From Sthenelais limicola (lineage: Eukaryota; Annelida; Polychaeta; Phyllodocida; Sigalionidae): 64,000 nt of DNA. The position numbers and the translations under genes are program-made. Numbering within the stretch: the first letter of the stretch is position 1; every line of letters starts with the position of its first letter. The notes under the pieces were generated by a model that made no database searches, had not been told where the DNA came from, and worked only from the letters and a program-made list of their open reading frames with translations. The stretch covers positions 12,840,132 through 12,904,131 of the forward strand of contig OW804094.1 in assembly GCA_942159475.1 (NCBI GenBank). Direction: 5' to 3'. This document shows, piece by piece, positions 40,913-52,489 of this stretch.

Positions 40913-41475
40913 CCTTACCACCCACAGTAAGGCTTCTCTACCGGGCCCTCAGTAGGCTCGCTAATCTAGTCTCAGAGAAGTTCAGACAATCCCTGATGAT
41001 TGTAATTACTTTATTCCAGGATGGTTTTGCTTGTCGACTTGGCATAAACAGTTTATACACTACATCTGATGAAGGCCCAGTAAGGCTGAAAGCTCGTGTA
41101 AAAATAAACAACTAGTTTATATCTGCTAAATGTTAACATCATTTCAACACTCGGCTCTTATCATTATATAGCGATACCGCCTCAAGATAAACAATGTAGG
41201 CTCAAAGTAGAGAGTCCCTCTAAAACACAAAATGCCATTACAATGCCATTAGGACGCCTACTTCAGGACTGGAAAGCGATTAGCGCAGTAGGTGTCCAAT
41301 CACTGCAGGGCACCACTTATTCCTGCCCTCTAGCGCTACTCACCGTACTATATATAGTCTGAACTAATGGGCCAATCAGTGGTGGCAGGGCCCTATCAGT
41401 TGTGGGCCCAAATGGTGGCTAATCAGGACCTGAGGTATATGTATGTCATACACCCACGCATCAGCAGAAACAAAT
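40913..41475. other. No gene; reverse copy of repeat C and a LINE/Penelope-like tail
   Basis: 41066-41091 reads CTGATGAAGGCC...GGCTGAAAG, a motif common near ends of Penelope-like and other retroelements and reminiscent of a hammerhead core, but stems I and III are not convincing. 41220-41345 matches repeat C in reverse. Confidence 0.4.
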
Positions 41476-41479
41476 AGGG

Positions 41480-41790
41480 CAGTTAGGGAAAGAGAGGAGG
41501 GGGAGAGTAGAGAGAGAGCTGGAGAGTAGAGAGAGAGCTGGAGAGTAAGAGAGGGAGGGGAGAGTAGAGAGAGAGCTGGAGAGTACAGAGGGAGGGGAGA
41601 GTACAGAGGGAGGGGAGAGTACAGAGGGAGGGGAGAGTACAGAGGGAGGGGAGAGTACAGAGGGAGGGGAGAGAGAGATGGAGAGTACAGAGGGAGGCGG
41701 GGGAGAGAGAGAGGAGAGTAGAGAGGACGGGAGACAGGGGAGCAGACAGAGACAACTGAGGCGGGAGAGGGAGCAGACAGGAAAATATAC
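41480..41790. repeat. Purine-rich minisatellite (18-bp unit)
   Basis: GGGAGAGTACAGAGGGAG is tandemly repeated about six times at about 41575-41690, with degenerate GAGAGAGCTGGAGAGTA units to the left. Minus-strand Ser/Leu/Pro frames are its translation. Confidence 0.85.
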
Positions 41791-42164
41791 ATGGCGGGAG
41801 AGACAGCTAGACCGACAAGAAAGAGAGGGAAGGGAAAGATCAGACACATGATGATGTGACTAATTAGATATATGATGGTTTGCTGCAATACTTATGTCTT
41901 AAAAACAGTTAAAACAAGAACAGGTCTCGATGTTAAATCTTTCGGATAAGCATTTAAAAAAGTAGATGCCTTCTGGAATCAAACAAGAGCATAACAGAAA
42001 CCTATGTTCTCAAAGAAAGAGACGGACCTTTTTCTATATTTCACGTAACTGTATTATAAATTGGAAATAAAAACACTTAGGTGATGGTAACAACCACAAC
42101 ACCATTTTAAATTTTAAGTCAGTATCTGCAAGTTTCGATTAGTGTGAAATAAATCCAGGTCAAC

Positions 42165-42245
42165 CCACAAGTGTGACACTACATTGTGACAGTCATGTGT
42201 GACACTACATTGTGACAGTCAAGTGTGACACTACATTGTGACAGC
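42165..42245. repeat. Short tandem repeat, three copies
   Basis: GTGTGACACTACATTGTGAC is repeated three times with a spacing of about 28 bp. Confidence 0.8.
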
Positions 42246-42416
42246 CAGGTACCTGTAGCTAGTATAGCCTTGGTGCGAGGAAGCAGAGATAGCAATCCGT
42301 ACAACAGTGCAACAAGCAGGAAAATACATTTAGTTGGGACTAAACGCTACCATTTCATGGAGGGCAGGCATACTCCTGGCAGTTGATATGCCCTATTGCT
42401 ACTTTATCCACTTCAT

Positions 42417-42654
42417 GGGTCGGATCGTCCACAAATGTACAATCGGCAGCTCCACACGTTTAGTTAAAATTAGGCATAAATTAGGCAGTAAAATGATAAA
42501 TACCAGGTATATCTGAATATATTTGTTATTGTGTTGATTAAAACAACGGTTCAGTTATGATGAGCTGTATTCCTAAACCTGATTTTTGTCTTAGATTTGG
42601 TTGATATGTGAGAATTGATTGAGGCTAATCGTACATATTCAGGCGACTTCACCC
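42417..42654 (-). mobile_element. MITE family A
   Basis: GGGTCGGATCGTCCACAAAT at the left and TTCAGGCGACTTCACCC at the right; divergent copy, GCAGCTCCACACG arm first. Confidence 0.65.
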
Positions 42655-42685
42655 ATATATAGACATGGGTGCAATGAGGGTAGAT

Positions 42686-43047
42686 ATACTCAGATATACC
42701 AAGCACTGGCGCATTTTTTCCGTTTAATTTAGCAGAATTTACTAAATATGTTGAGCGGCCAATTGTACATTTTCTGAAGATCCTGAACCTGCAATGTCAA
42801 CGACCCAAGTAAAAGGGTCAGATTTTCAGAAAATGTACAATTCACCTTCACCAATTCCCTCAAATAAACCGAATTTCAGACAAAAATGAGCTTCAACATG
42901 CAATTCAACATAACAGAACTGATACTTTAAATCAATGTGATACCAAATATACTCAGTTATACCTGGTATTCTTTTTTCAGTCTGATTTAGCAGAATTTCC
43001 TGAATGTGTAGAGCTGCCAATTGTACATTTTATGAAGATCATGAACC
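42686..43047 (+). mobile_element. MITE family A, one and a half copies in tandem
   Basis: A right half (42686-42790) and a full copy (42815-43047) are each followed by CTGCAATGT.AACGACCCAAGTAAA, showing that the MITE 3' part plus flank was duplicated. Confidence 0.65.
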
Positions 43048-43571
43048 TGCAATGTAAACGACCCAAGTAAATTCACTTAGCCCTCCATGATCTTCAGTTC
43101 ACCAGCTGAGCTTCCTGAAAATGAACATGACCATTGTTAGTTACCTTATCCACCGCCAGAAGGTGCTCCCAGTGGGCCACGTGACGGAGGTCATCTGCCT
43201 TGCCCGCGTCCCGGTAGGTGGCAGCCATGTAGGTTCGGTAAGGGATCATCCCACGTGGGCGAGGTTTGGACGAGAGCTGGATCTGGTTCTGTCAGGTTCC
43301 TCCTCCAGGCAGTTTGTGCTCTGATGTTCTCATCGGAATTGGATGAAAGGGAATCTGGTTGTTGGCCTGTGTTGTTGGGCAGTCTGTAATGTTAAATGAG
43401 GTTGTTAGTGAGAGATGGTGAGGGACAGAGGAGAGGGAAAGAGAGAGGGGGAATGAAGAGAGGGGGACCGAGAGGGAGAGAGGAGGCAGAGACAGAGAGT
43501 GGGAGATGGACAGAGACAGAGGGAGAAAGAGATGAATACAGAGGGAGAGAGAAAAAAAAAGAGAGAGAGAG

Positions 43572-43628
<57 letters not shown>

Positions 43629-43629
43629 C

Positions 43630-43775
43630 TAAGACAAAAACGACCAAGGGACGGAGCGGGAATCCGTATCGTCGCGCGGCGGAGGTATCCACCCGCGTGC
43701 GCTATGCGCACGCGGGTGGATACAGAAGCCAAGCGACGATACGGATTCCTGCGTAGTCCCGCGGTTCTTTTTGTA
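43630..43775. repeat. G/C-rich foldback
   Basis: The inner palindrome 43685-43723 has perfect 18-bp arms (GTATCCACCCGCGTGCGC) around TAT. A second pair of arms (GGAATCCGTATCGTCGC, 17 bp) and an outer imperfect pair extend it to about 145 bp. A separate 16-bp perfect palindrome CATGACGGCCGTCATG lies at about 43878, and a 13-bp-arm one at 44120-44163. Confidence 0.85.
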
Positions 43776-44522
43776 TTTATTTCACCGTTTCTTATTAAAA
43801 TATACTCAAGCATGATAGATGTATTGATAAAATTAAGTTATGTTCATCTTGGTTGACATCGACGACTTTGTTGACATCATGACGGCCGTCATGCTCTCAC
43901 AGGGCGTCATGACGCATTTGTGTATATCTACGCACCGTTTTTTCCGACCAGCGAGAACTATATTTTAGAATGCAAAATTATTTAATTCAGGACTACTCTT
44001 TTACTTACCTTTTTGCAGTAAATTATTATAATAACTATATTCAATTGTCTTCTTAAATGTTGCAACTCATTTATAGGCGCTGACACTATAATTGTTGGAG
44101 AACTATATTCATTCCATATCAGGCCTGAGGCCTGATACGGCCGTCGTATTGGCCTCAGGCCTGAGTTGCAGTCTCAGGGCTAAGTCAATGGGCCGTACGT
44201 ATTGACCAAACCCAAAGGTGAAATAACAATGATTATGATATTATATAATAATAATATGAAAATATGTTTAACAATGTGTTGTTGGACAGTCTGTAATGTT
44301 AAATGAGGTTGTTAGTGAGAGAGGGAGACAGAGACAAGAGAGAGAGGGGGAAGAGAGAGAGAAAAAGAGGGGGGGTGAAAGGGGGAGAGAGAGAGAGAGA
44401 GAGGGAGAGAGAAAACGGGAGAGGGAGAGAGACAGAAAGATAGAGGGAGAGACCGGGAAACAGAGAGAGATAGACAGACGAGACAGAGATGGAGGGAGAA
44501 AGAAAGATAGAGAGGGAGGGAG

Positions 44523-44568
<46 letters not shown>

Positions 44569-44964
44569 AAGGGGGTAGTATATATACCAATGATTATGAT
44601 ATTATAGAATAATATGTAAATATGTTGGCCTGTGTTGTTGGGCAGTCTGTAATGTTAAATGAGGTTGTTAGTCAGAGACAGAGACAAGAGAGAGAGGGAG
44701 AAGAGAGAGAGAAAAAGAGGGGGGAGGGGAGAAGATGGAGAGAGAGAGAGAGGGGGGGGGAGGGGAGAGAGACAGAAAGATAGAGGGAGAGACCGGGAAA
44801 CAGAGAGAGATAGACAGACGAGACAGAGAGAGGGAGGGAGAAAGAAAGATAGAGAGGGAGGGAGAAAGAAAGATAGAGAGGGAGGGAGACAGAAAGAGAG
44901 GGAGGGAGACAGAAAGAGAGGGAGGGAGACAGAAAGAGAGGGAGGGGGGGGGGAAGGGGGTAGT

Positions 44965-45721
44965 CAGGGTTCCCGCGGGTCTTAAAAAGTCATTAAAAGT
45001 CATGAATTCTGAGTTTGGGTTTTTAAGGGCCTTAAAAGTCATTAATTTTCACTGTGAGTCATTAAAAAGTCATGAAAAACTATCTGAGTCCCCTCCCTGA
45101 CCATATTCTGCATTGAAAAAGTTGTGCAGCCGGCTAAAAATCCTAAATAGCCACCTTACACAAAACTTAGTGACATCCCTGGATCTGCTAAGTAGAAGTG
45201 AAAAATCTATAAAATTGTAGCACTGAAGTGCACTGAAGTCTCTAAGGAAATTATGCTGAAAATACACCAAAGCCACCATTCTTCATGTAAAACTAAAAGT
45301 AAAAAATTGTAAAAGTACAAGTCTATATTTCTATCTTTTATGTGAATCAAAGTCAGAAGTTTATATTATCATTTGGACAATATTTAACCCCCAAACATGC
45401 TGAAAATGCACTGGAGAGCAAAGAAAACCCTCTGGCTTCTGGGGCCCTAAGCGGGCCCCAGACCCCACGCTTTAATGGCTGAGATAGTGTCTCGCACATC
45501 TGACTTAAAAAAGTTGGCATCTACATTGTATTCAATACAAGTATTCATTGTTTTAAGAAATGTATTCATTGATTTTGAGGAGATTACATTGATATGTTTA
45601 AAAAGGTCATAAACAATCGGCTAACATGACTTCATTTGGTCATTAAAAAGTCATTAAAAAATGGCGGAATTGGTCATTAAAAGTCATGAAAAATGATGGG
45701 CTCTGGGCCGCGGGAACCCTG
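44965..45721. mobile_element. hAT-like non-autonomous element
   Basis: The ends CAGGGTTCCCGCGGG and CCGCGGGAACCCTG are inverted, with GTAGT on both sides (44960-44964, 45722-45726). The CAGGG...CCCTG ends and TAAAAAGTCATGAA-rich arms are typical of hAT derivatives, although hAT target duplications are usually 8 bp. It interrupts a unit whose intact version is seen at about 44573. 757 bp, no transposase. Confidence 0.7.
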
Positions 45722-46197
45722 GTAGTATATATACCAATGACTGATATTATAGAATAATAATATGAAAATATGTTTAATAAGGTGTTGTTTGGTGGTCTGT
45801 AATGTTAAATTAGGTTGTTAGTGAGAAAGGGACAGATGGAGAGAGGGAGAAGAGACAGAGGCAGAGAGGGAAAGCGACCAAGGTAGGAGAAAGGGAGAGG
45901 GGCAGATGGGGAGACAGAGAGAGTGGGGAAAGGGGGAGGGCAGAGGCAGAGAGAGATAGCTACAGAAGGGGGGAGAGAGGAAGGTTGGTGGTCTGTAATG
46001 TTAAATGAGGTTGTTAGTGACAGAGGGACAGAGGAAGGGAAAGAGACCGAGAGGGGAGAGAGAGTGGGGGGGGGGGGGCAGAGGAGAAAGGAAGAGTGTT
46101 AGAGGAGAAAGCGACAGGTAGAGAAGGGGGGACAGAGAGGGACAGAGCTCTACAGAGGAGGGGGAGAAATGGAGAGGGACAGAAGAGGATTATTAGT

Positions 46198-46280
<83 letters not shown>

Positions 46281-46599
46281 AAAGGGAGGGAGGGAAGGGG
46301 AGACAGAAATAGAGATGGGAGAAAAGGGGGAGACAGAGAGAGTGGGAGTCAGAGACAGAGGGACAATTACAGAAGGGGAGAGAGAAGTGTTTGATGAATT
46401 TAAACGTAGGGTGAAAGCTAATCTTTTACCTTAGTATCTACTCCTAAATAACTCTAATTGAGAATTGTGGTCACTTATATACCAATGATTATAAGACTAT
46501 TATAGAATAATATGAAAATATGTGTAACAATGAAATTCTAATGATAACACATTTTGTATACGGTATCACATTTTGTACGTCTTCATCTCCCCGGCCCTC

Positions 46600-46840
46600 T
46601 CCCTCAGCGTAAGACCATAAAGTGCCTTTCTGTCTCTTTTCTCTCTCTCTCACTCTACCACCTTCTCTATATCCTGGGTATGACCATAAACTGCCTCCCT
46701 CTCAGCTCTCCCGCCCTTGATATAACCATATTAAATGTGTTGATAAGGGCGTAAAGCAACCAATATGACTCACTCACTCACTCACTCACTCACTCACTCA
46801 CTCACTCACTCACTCACTCACTCACTCACTCACTCACTCC
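46600..46840 (+). mobile_element. SINE-like repeat with (CACT)n tail
   Basis: GTAAGACCATAAAGTGCC..., GGTATGACCATAAACTGCC and AAATGTGTTGATAAGGGCGT, then (ACTC)n from about 46768. Same family as 5398-6690 and the minisatellite at 19726-20420. Confidence 0.65.
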
Positions 46841-46933
46841 CCGAGGAAGACCACCGTCATGGTGATCTGGGGAGCTTTTTAGATGTACATAGCTAAAATT
46901 GAATTTTAGACAAAAACAGATGGGGGCGGAGGG

Positions 46934-47133
46934 NNNNNNNNNNNNNNNNNNNNNNNNNNNNNNNNNNNNNNNNNNNNNNNNNNNNNNNNNNNNNNNNNNN
47001 NNNNNNNNNNNNNNNNNNNNNNNNNNNNNNNNNNNNNNNNNNNNNNNNNNNNNNNNNNNNNNNNNNNNNNNNNNNNNNNNNNNNNNNNNNNNNNNNNNNN
47101 NNNNNNNNNNNNNNNNNNNNNNNNNNNNNNNNN
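46934..47133. other. Assembly gap of 200 N
   Basis: Exactly 200 N; probably a fixed-size scaffold gap, so the true distance is unknown. Confidence 0.98.
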
Positions 47134-48255
47134 TGATTAAAGCAAATACCCTTTAAATAGGCAATATTCACTCTTATTCTTATTATCACGGAAGGCTATT
47201 TATTACACCCCTGTGCTGCAGTTGCCTATACCTTCAGCATTGTATGTCACACTTGGTCAAGGTGGTGCATAACATGTAAATTATGCCATCCTTGGTGCAT
47301 ACAACAAGTAGGTCCGCCAAAAACTTTTTTATTTTCATTTATTTCTATTTTTTATTCACTAATGGGGTGTAATAAATATGGAACAAAACTCGGGGGAAGT
47401 CTGTACACTTGTTAGTGACCTCGGGAGCACAGAAGATCTCGGGCTAACGCCCTCTAACTTCCCGCACTCCCTCGGTCAATAACAAGTGTACAGACTTCCC
47501 CCTTGCTATGTTCCATCTATAAAGCATTAAAGATGGATGATGGTGCTGGTCTGTAGAGGGGGAAGGGGGTTAAAAGGAGGGGGGGGCACATAAATACAAG
47601 GCCTTCATTTATTAAGCAGCTCTTCCTCATACACTCCTGGCTCTGAAGTCGATTTTGCGGCCGATTTCGGCCTATTCCAGTAGACCGTGACTGAGTGGAC
47701 TGACGGGCCTAACCACAATTAAATGTGTGGCATCAGTGAGGCCTCTGATGATGTATAGTCTAGTCAATCTAAGCCCTCACACACACACACCAAAATAACA
47801 CAAACCCCATGTACAGTTTAGCTTCTAGAGCCCTGTTCTCTGAAACCTTAGCAATGGTGAAGTGGTGAAGTGATACTTAATTTATATACAGGGAGAATGG
47901 AAATCGGTATCACTGCTGTGGGGATGAAGCCAGGACTGTATAAATCGGATCTGTATTTCCAGGGATGCTCTGGCTGTATAACATATCTTTAATTTAACAT
48001 AGTGTTTCCATTTCCTTAAGATAAAGTTCTAGTTCTCTATGTAATGTAATATGTACATGTCTAATTGTGATTATAACTCTTAAAGAATAAGGAAGAAGTC
48101 TGCACGGTACTAATTGATACAGCACTGAAAGTGGAGGTATTCACTATTGTATCTATATTATAAATAGATAAGTTGAAAAATGTCTTAAAAAACGATCAAC
48201 TCCTGTAATTTGCTGTAGGTTCTAGTTTATTAGCTTTTGATGTTGTATGCTATAC
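47134..48255. other. No gene; one hairpin
   Basis: Apart from the hairpin at 47380-47514, only a short CA repeat (about 47780) and AT-rich sequence are seen. Confidence 0.45.
47380..47514. repeat. Foldback hairpin
   Basis: GGAACAAAACTCGGGGGAAG..GTACACTTGTTA.TGACC at the left pairs with GGTCAATAACAAGTGTAC..CTTCCCCC..GTTCC at the right. The arms are about 42 bp with one small bulge and the loop is about 50 bp. Probably a foldback MITE. Confidence 0.75.
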
Positions 48256-48295
48256 CCAACGCGTTTCGACCTATGGGGTGGTCTTCGTCAGGGGA
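48256..48295 (-). ncRNA. Hammerhead-ribozyme-like motif
   Basis: On the minus strand, CTGACGA (48285-48291) is followed by a 4-bp stem II (GACC/GGTC), GAAA (48264-48267), a minimal stem III and a GTT cleavage-type triplet. CCC and GGG can form a short stem I. Short hammerheads of this kind occur at the ends of Penelope-like elements. The core matches; stem I is weak, so activity is uncertain. Confidence 0.45.
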
Positions 48296-48422
48296 TGAAC
48301 TGATAGATTTGGAAGGATTTTGTTTATATACTGCTTCGAGTTTTGCACAATTTACACATAATGACACATTTTACACACGATGATTAGGTGATAAATAATC
48401 AAGCTACATATTATGACATTAA

Positions 48423-49205
48423 GGATGATCGAGGGTTTTTCCCAAAGTAAATAGATCAGCCTGATTTTTTCACACTTTGTACTCCAAATCATGCTGATTT
48501 CAAATATAATTTTTTTAAGGGGGGTTCCCAGACTAGATTTTTTGCTATTTCCGTTTGAAAATAAAAAGTTATTTAATTAATTTAATATGGCCGTCTATGG
48601 AGAAAAGGGCGTTTTTGAAACGTTTTATCCATTTTAAACCATGAATTGTAAATACAGTTGGCTGATTCTTTAGTATATCATAGTTTAAGGGATATACTTT
48701 CTGAAAATAACAAGAAAATGGGTGGTCCCCAGATTACTTTAGGAGCTGAAGGCCCCCGAACTTGACAGTGCAGTGAGTGAGAGAGGATTCTGTCACTGAC
48801 AGATCACCTCCGCCTGGATTGACAGGAAGACATTACAATCCAAAATTGACATGTCAGCTTAGCATTTTTTTGTATACTTTTGCCCCTATATCTCAGAAGC
48901 CTTTACCCAGTAGCTAAACTTTTTTTCCTTTAAAAAAAAGGACGTTTTTCATGAAAACGCTCAGTAGAATAGCTTTGTCAGTAGCCTTTGAATCTCCATG
49001 TAAACAAGGTGGCTTACGGTGTCGTAAAACAATAACAAACAAGAAAAAAAACATATACTAATCTGTTCAATCTTCAGAAGTGTTTCTTTTTAATTACTGA
49101 ACATCACTAACCAAAGAAATGATCAAAAAATAAATAAATATGAACATGGTCAATGTCGTAAAATCTCCGCCGTTTTTGGTAACTGAGAAATACCCGCGAT
49201 CATCC
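48423..49205. mobile_element. 783-bp inverted-repeat element with TTAA duplication
   Basis: The ends GGATGATCGAGGGTTTTTC and, inverted, GAAATACCCGCGATCATCC pair with few mismatches. TTAA lies on both sides (48419-48422, 49206-49209). Internal frames are short, so it is non-autonomous. A piggyBac or Kolobok parent is possible by target site. Confidence 0.75.
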
Positions 49206-49285
49206 TTAAAGATGAAAAAAATACTTCAAGACTGTTCTTATCGATATAATTATAAGTCATCATAAGTTCAATTAATTTCTGATTT

Positions 49286-49390
49286 CTGAACAACCTGGCC
49301 CTAGGGTAGGCATCCTAATATGATTATAATAGAATTTTGCACTTTACAGCGAGAGGCTTTCCCTCAGTTTGACTCTCACAACTCTGAGCC
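49286..49390 (+). repeat. Dispersed repeat C, partial
   Basis: GGCCCTAGGGTAGGCATCCT and GAGAGGCTTTCCCTCAGTTT match the copy at 6691-6862. Confidence 0.5.
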
Positions 49391-49704
49391 TTTATGACAG
49401 GTTAATTAAACAACGGTGTTTTCTCTCTGATGTCGAGGTGTGGAAGAAGGAATGGCCATTAGTTCCTGTTAATCAGTTAACACCCTCATAAAAGAACAGC
49501 TGGGTCATGGCATGGCTCTGCCCCCTCGACTATATTGGGATGATAGTTCCTCCTGTCTTAGCAGTAATAGGATATCAGGTGACGCATCCCGTTCCGGTCT
49601 ACTGACAGAGGCGATGATGGATGACATTTTAATGGTCAATACATCTGGTCTTTCCCCCACTCCCTGCTTCCCCCTTTACTGTTAAGGAATAGGGCGCCAA
49701 ACTA

Positions 49705-50066
49705 TAGTCTGTCTGAAAAGTAGTTGACACATGATTCCTTTAAGGGGAGGGAGTTTTGACTTCAAATCTTTGCCCCTGAATCGCCGATTGCGACCAACCA
49801 TGGCCATTTGCGACCAACCATGGCCAAATATCCAGCTGTATTGTATTGCCCTGCCTCAGTTCTATGTGCAGCAGCTGTTGTTTTGGTCAAAAGGAAGGAA
49901 GAGCTGGTTATAATAGCCCTATTTCTCAATGGTTGATTGCAATGAGCGACTCGCTGGGCAAAGAGTGGACAGGTCCTTGACATAAATAGAAATCAGAAAT
50001 CTCCCTCTTTTCCCTCCCCTTAAAGGGACTAAGGAATCATGTGTCAACTACTTTTCGGATAGACTA
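49705..50066. mobile_element. Mariner-like MITE family M, copy 2
   Basis: TAGTCTGTCTGAAAAGTAGT at the left and its inverted copy at the right, with TA on both sides. Interior as in 11208-11569. Confidence 0.75.
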
Positions 50067-51107
50067 TAGCAAAATCCTAGCATTAACTCATTAGTGCAAC
50101 GAGTATGACGTCAGTGTCAAACAACACCCAAGAGAACATAACTTAACTATTAAATGTACAACCAGAAGATGAGTATAAACAAGGGTTGATTTACGCGTGC
50201 ATTATAGATCGGTGATGATTTATAACACACGGGGACTGGCTGGTAATGAATACTTATGGCCCTCATCATCAGACTGGTCATTAGTTATTAATTATAAGCG
50301 GCGGGTTCATAAATACTCACACTTTCTCATCTAAAGTCTCATCCCTCTCATGTGGCAAACATAAAATAGGTATACTCCAGGTCCAAACACTCAGATCAGA
50401 TAAGAATGGTATGTAAACCTACTTCGCTAATCGGTTAAACCGATTAACCGTTTCATGGCCTAGGACCCGGCGTTCTAATGGGAATATAATGACATTTTAA
50501 GGTGTCTTGTAGGAATGATCCCACTTTTGGAGGGCTTAGCGCCTCAAGTTCTATGAATATATGTACCAAATCTCAAGACAGTGTATCAATAATTGTCCAC
50601 TCAGAAATATTGTTATACTCATAATGGTAATTATTTTTATTTACATAAATACTCTTTATTTACATGATACATGAATACTCTTGATTTACAAATATACTCT
50701 TGATTTACATGATACTCTTCATTTACAGAAAATGGCAGAAATATAATAGGTGCCTTTCCGATTTATATAGCTGACTCCTAGGTAAGGGGGGGGGGATAAC
50801 TTTTTTGTTATTATTAATTTGTGTTTTAGGAAACCATTTGAGGGATTTTCTAGTTGAAGAGAGATTAAAAAATCCAAACAAAATTAGATAAGGTCAATTT
50901 TTGTAGGTGGGGTAAGGTTTTCTCTTCCCAGATTCTTGTATACGCATTTATATATATAAGAGCAGCGGAATAGTGATGAATCTAGTCCTACAGGTTAAAC
51001 CTCGAGTTCTAAACTCATAAATCCTCTAATGCTCCCCTACCTAGACCAAGGTGACCCACGTGAGGGAATGTGAGTATAAGGACCCTGCGTTACCAGCATG
51101 TCCATGT
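50067..51107. other. No gene; repeat C and AT-rich sequence
   Basis: 50393-50520 is a repeat C copy (CAGATAAGAATGGTATGTAA). A G run occurs at about 50787. No protein-coding evidence. Confidence 0.45.
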
Positions 51108-51344
51108 GGGCCAGATTTTCAGAAAATGTACATTTAGCAGCTCTACACATTTAGGAAATTCTGCTAAATTAGGCTGAAAAATGATGAACACCAGGTATAT
51201 ATATGAATATATTTGGTATCGCATTGATTCAAAGTATAAGTTTTGTTATGTTAAACTGCATTTTGAAGCTTATTTCAGTCTTAAATGTGGGTTATTTGAG
51301 AGGATTGGTGAGGGCGAATTGTACATTTTCTGCAAATCTGACCC
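51108..51344 (-). mobile_element. MITE family A
   Basis: GGGCCAGATTTTCAGAAAAT at the left and TTTTCTGCAAATCTGACCC at the right; GCAGCTCTACACATTTAG arm first. Confidence 0.8.
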
Positions 51345-52039
51345 TTAGTACTGCAGGGTGGAATGCTGGCCCTGCAGCCCAGTACAGGAGGAGGAGGAGG
51401 AGGAGGCAGGAGGAGGAAGAGGAGGCTAAGGACTCACAAGTCACAACAAGAGCAACTCACCCTGCAGCACTGTCCCTTGTACTGCTCAGGTCACAATGTG
51501 CGTCCACTTGAGGAGCGGCTCAGACCATTGACCCATATACACCCTTATACACCCCCACCTCCAACCCCCGCCACACACACACACACACACACACACGCAC
51601 AGGGCACACCAGGGCCGGACCCTAGGTATGGGAGATGGGTCACAGAAGGCGTGGGGAATTTTCTGTAGGATGGTATATTCAAGTCTTTGTCACTGTTATT
51701 GCCATTTCTGTCATTATCAATATTATTGAAATTGCTATTGGTACTGCTTCATTTCTACTCCTAAAAATTACATTGATTCATCATGATTTATTATATGACT
51801 TATCTAATACTGAGAGCTTGCAGCTCATTTAAATTTTATACTGGTATCAAAGAAGCTAATCTCCTATGTGATTAATTCCTGGGTAACTGGGTACGTTAGA
51901 ACAACTTGGCTTGTCCGGGAAATGATATCTCCCAGGTGAAATAAAAAGATAAAAAAATGTGATGTGGTAGACATTAATTAAGTTCCTTCACCTGAAGACA
52001 TCATGTGAAGGGCAGATAATCCATATTTATGACCAAAAT
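51345..52039. other. No gene; GGA and CA microsatellites
   Basis: (AGG)n at about 51387-51427 and (CA)n at about 51573-51596. The frames across them are low complexity. Confidence 0.55.
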
Positions 52040-52432
52040 GAGGTTTGAAATACAGTTCAATAGAACCAAACAGATTGTTTGAATCAACTTAATACCAAAT
52101 ATACTCAGATATATAGTATTTATCATTTTACAGCCTTATTTGTGTAATGTCGCCAGAAAATGTACAATCTGACAGCAGTTCTACACATTTAGTAAATTCT
52201 ACTAAATCTGAGTGAAACATGATAAATACTGGGTTTATCTGAGTATATCTGGTATCGAGTTGATTCAAAGGATGTGTTTGGTTGTCTTGAATTGTGTTTT
52301 GAATTCCATTTTTGCATCAAATTTGGGTTTTTGGGAGAGTTTCCGAAGGCGAATTGTGCATTTCTGAAAATTTCCCCCAAATGTGTAGAGCTGTACACTG
52401 TACATTTCTAGGCGATCTGACCCATACAGGCG
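52040..52432. mobile_element. MITE family A, composite of two partial copies
   Basis: A left fragment with GTTTGAAATACAGTTCAATA (from about 52046) runs into a reversed copy that starts GTCGCCAGAAAATGTACAAT (about 52149) and ends near GATCTGACCC (52426). An extra right-end segment is fused at about 52376. Confidence 0.55.
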
Positions 52433-52489
52433 TTCTGTAACCCCGCAAGGCCCTGCACGTGTAGAAGGGTGACCAGCAGCACCCCGCCT

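Larger units (their letters stand above)
43362..46560. repeat. Purine-rich tandem array with complex units
   Basis: Each unit has an anchor CTGTAATGTTAAATGAGGTT (at about 43384, 44291, 44647, 45797 and 45992), then a GA-rich tract of 150-450 bp, then usually an AT-rich spacer (TATACCAATGATTATGATAT-type, at about 44228, 44580, 45725 and 46475). A (GATA)n stretch lies at 43572-43627. Two units are enlarged by insertions: a foldback block (about 43630-44220) and a hAT-like element (44965-45721). All Arg/Glu frames and their antisense Ser/Leu frames here are repeat translations. Confidence 0.8.

Noticed and set aside
44296..46434. Several Arg/Glu frames of about 100 codons
   Set aside because: Translations of GA-rich tracts of the tandem array.
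51203..51668. Frames of about 100 codons with Arg/Glu runs
   Set aside because: Cross a MITE end and a GGA microsatellite.
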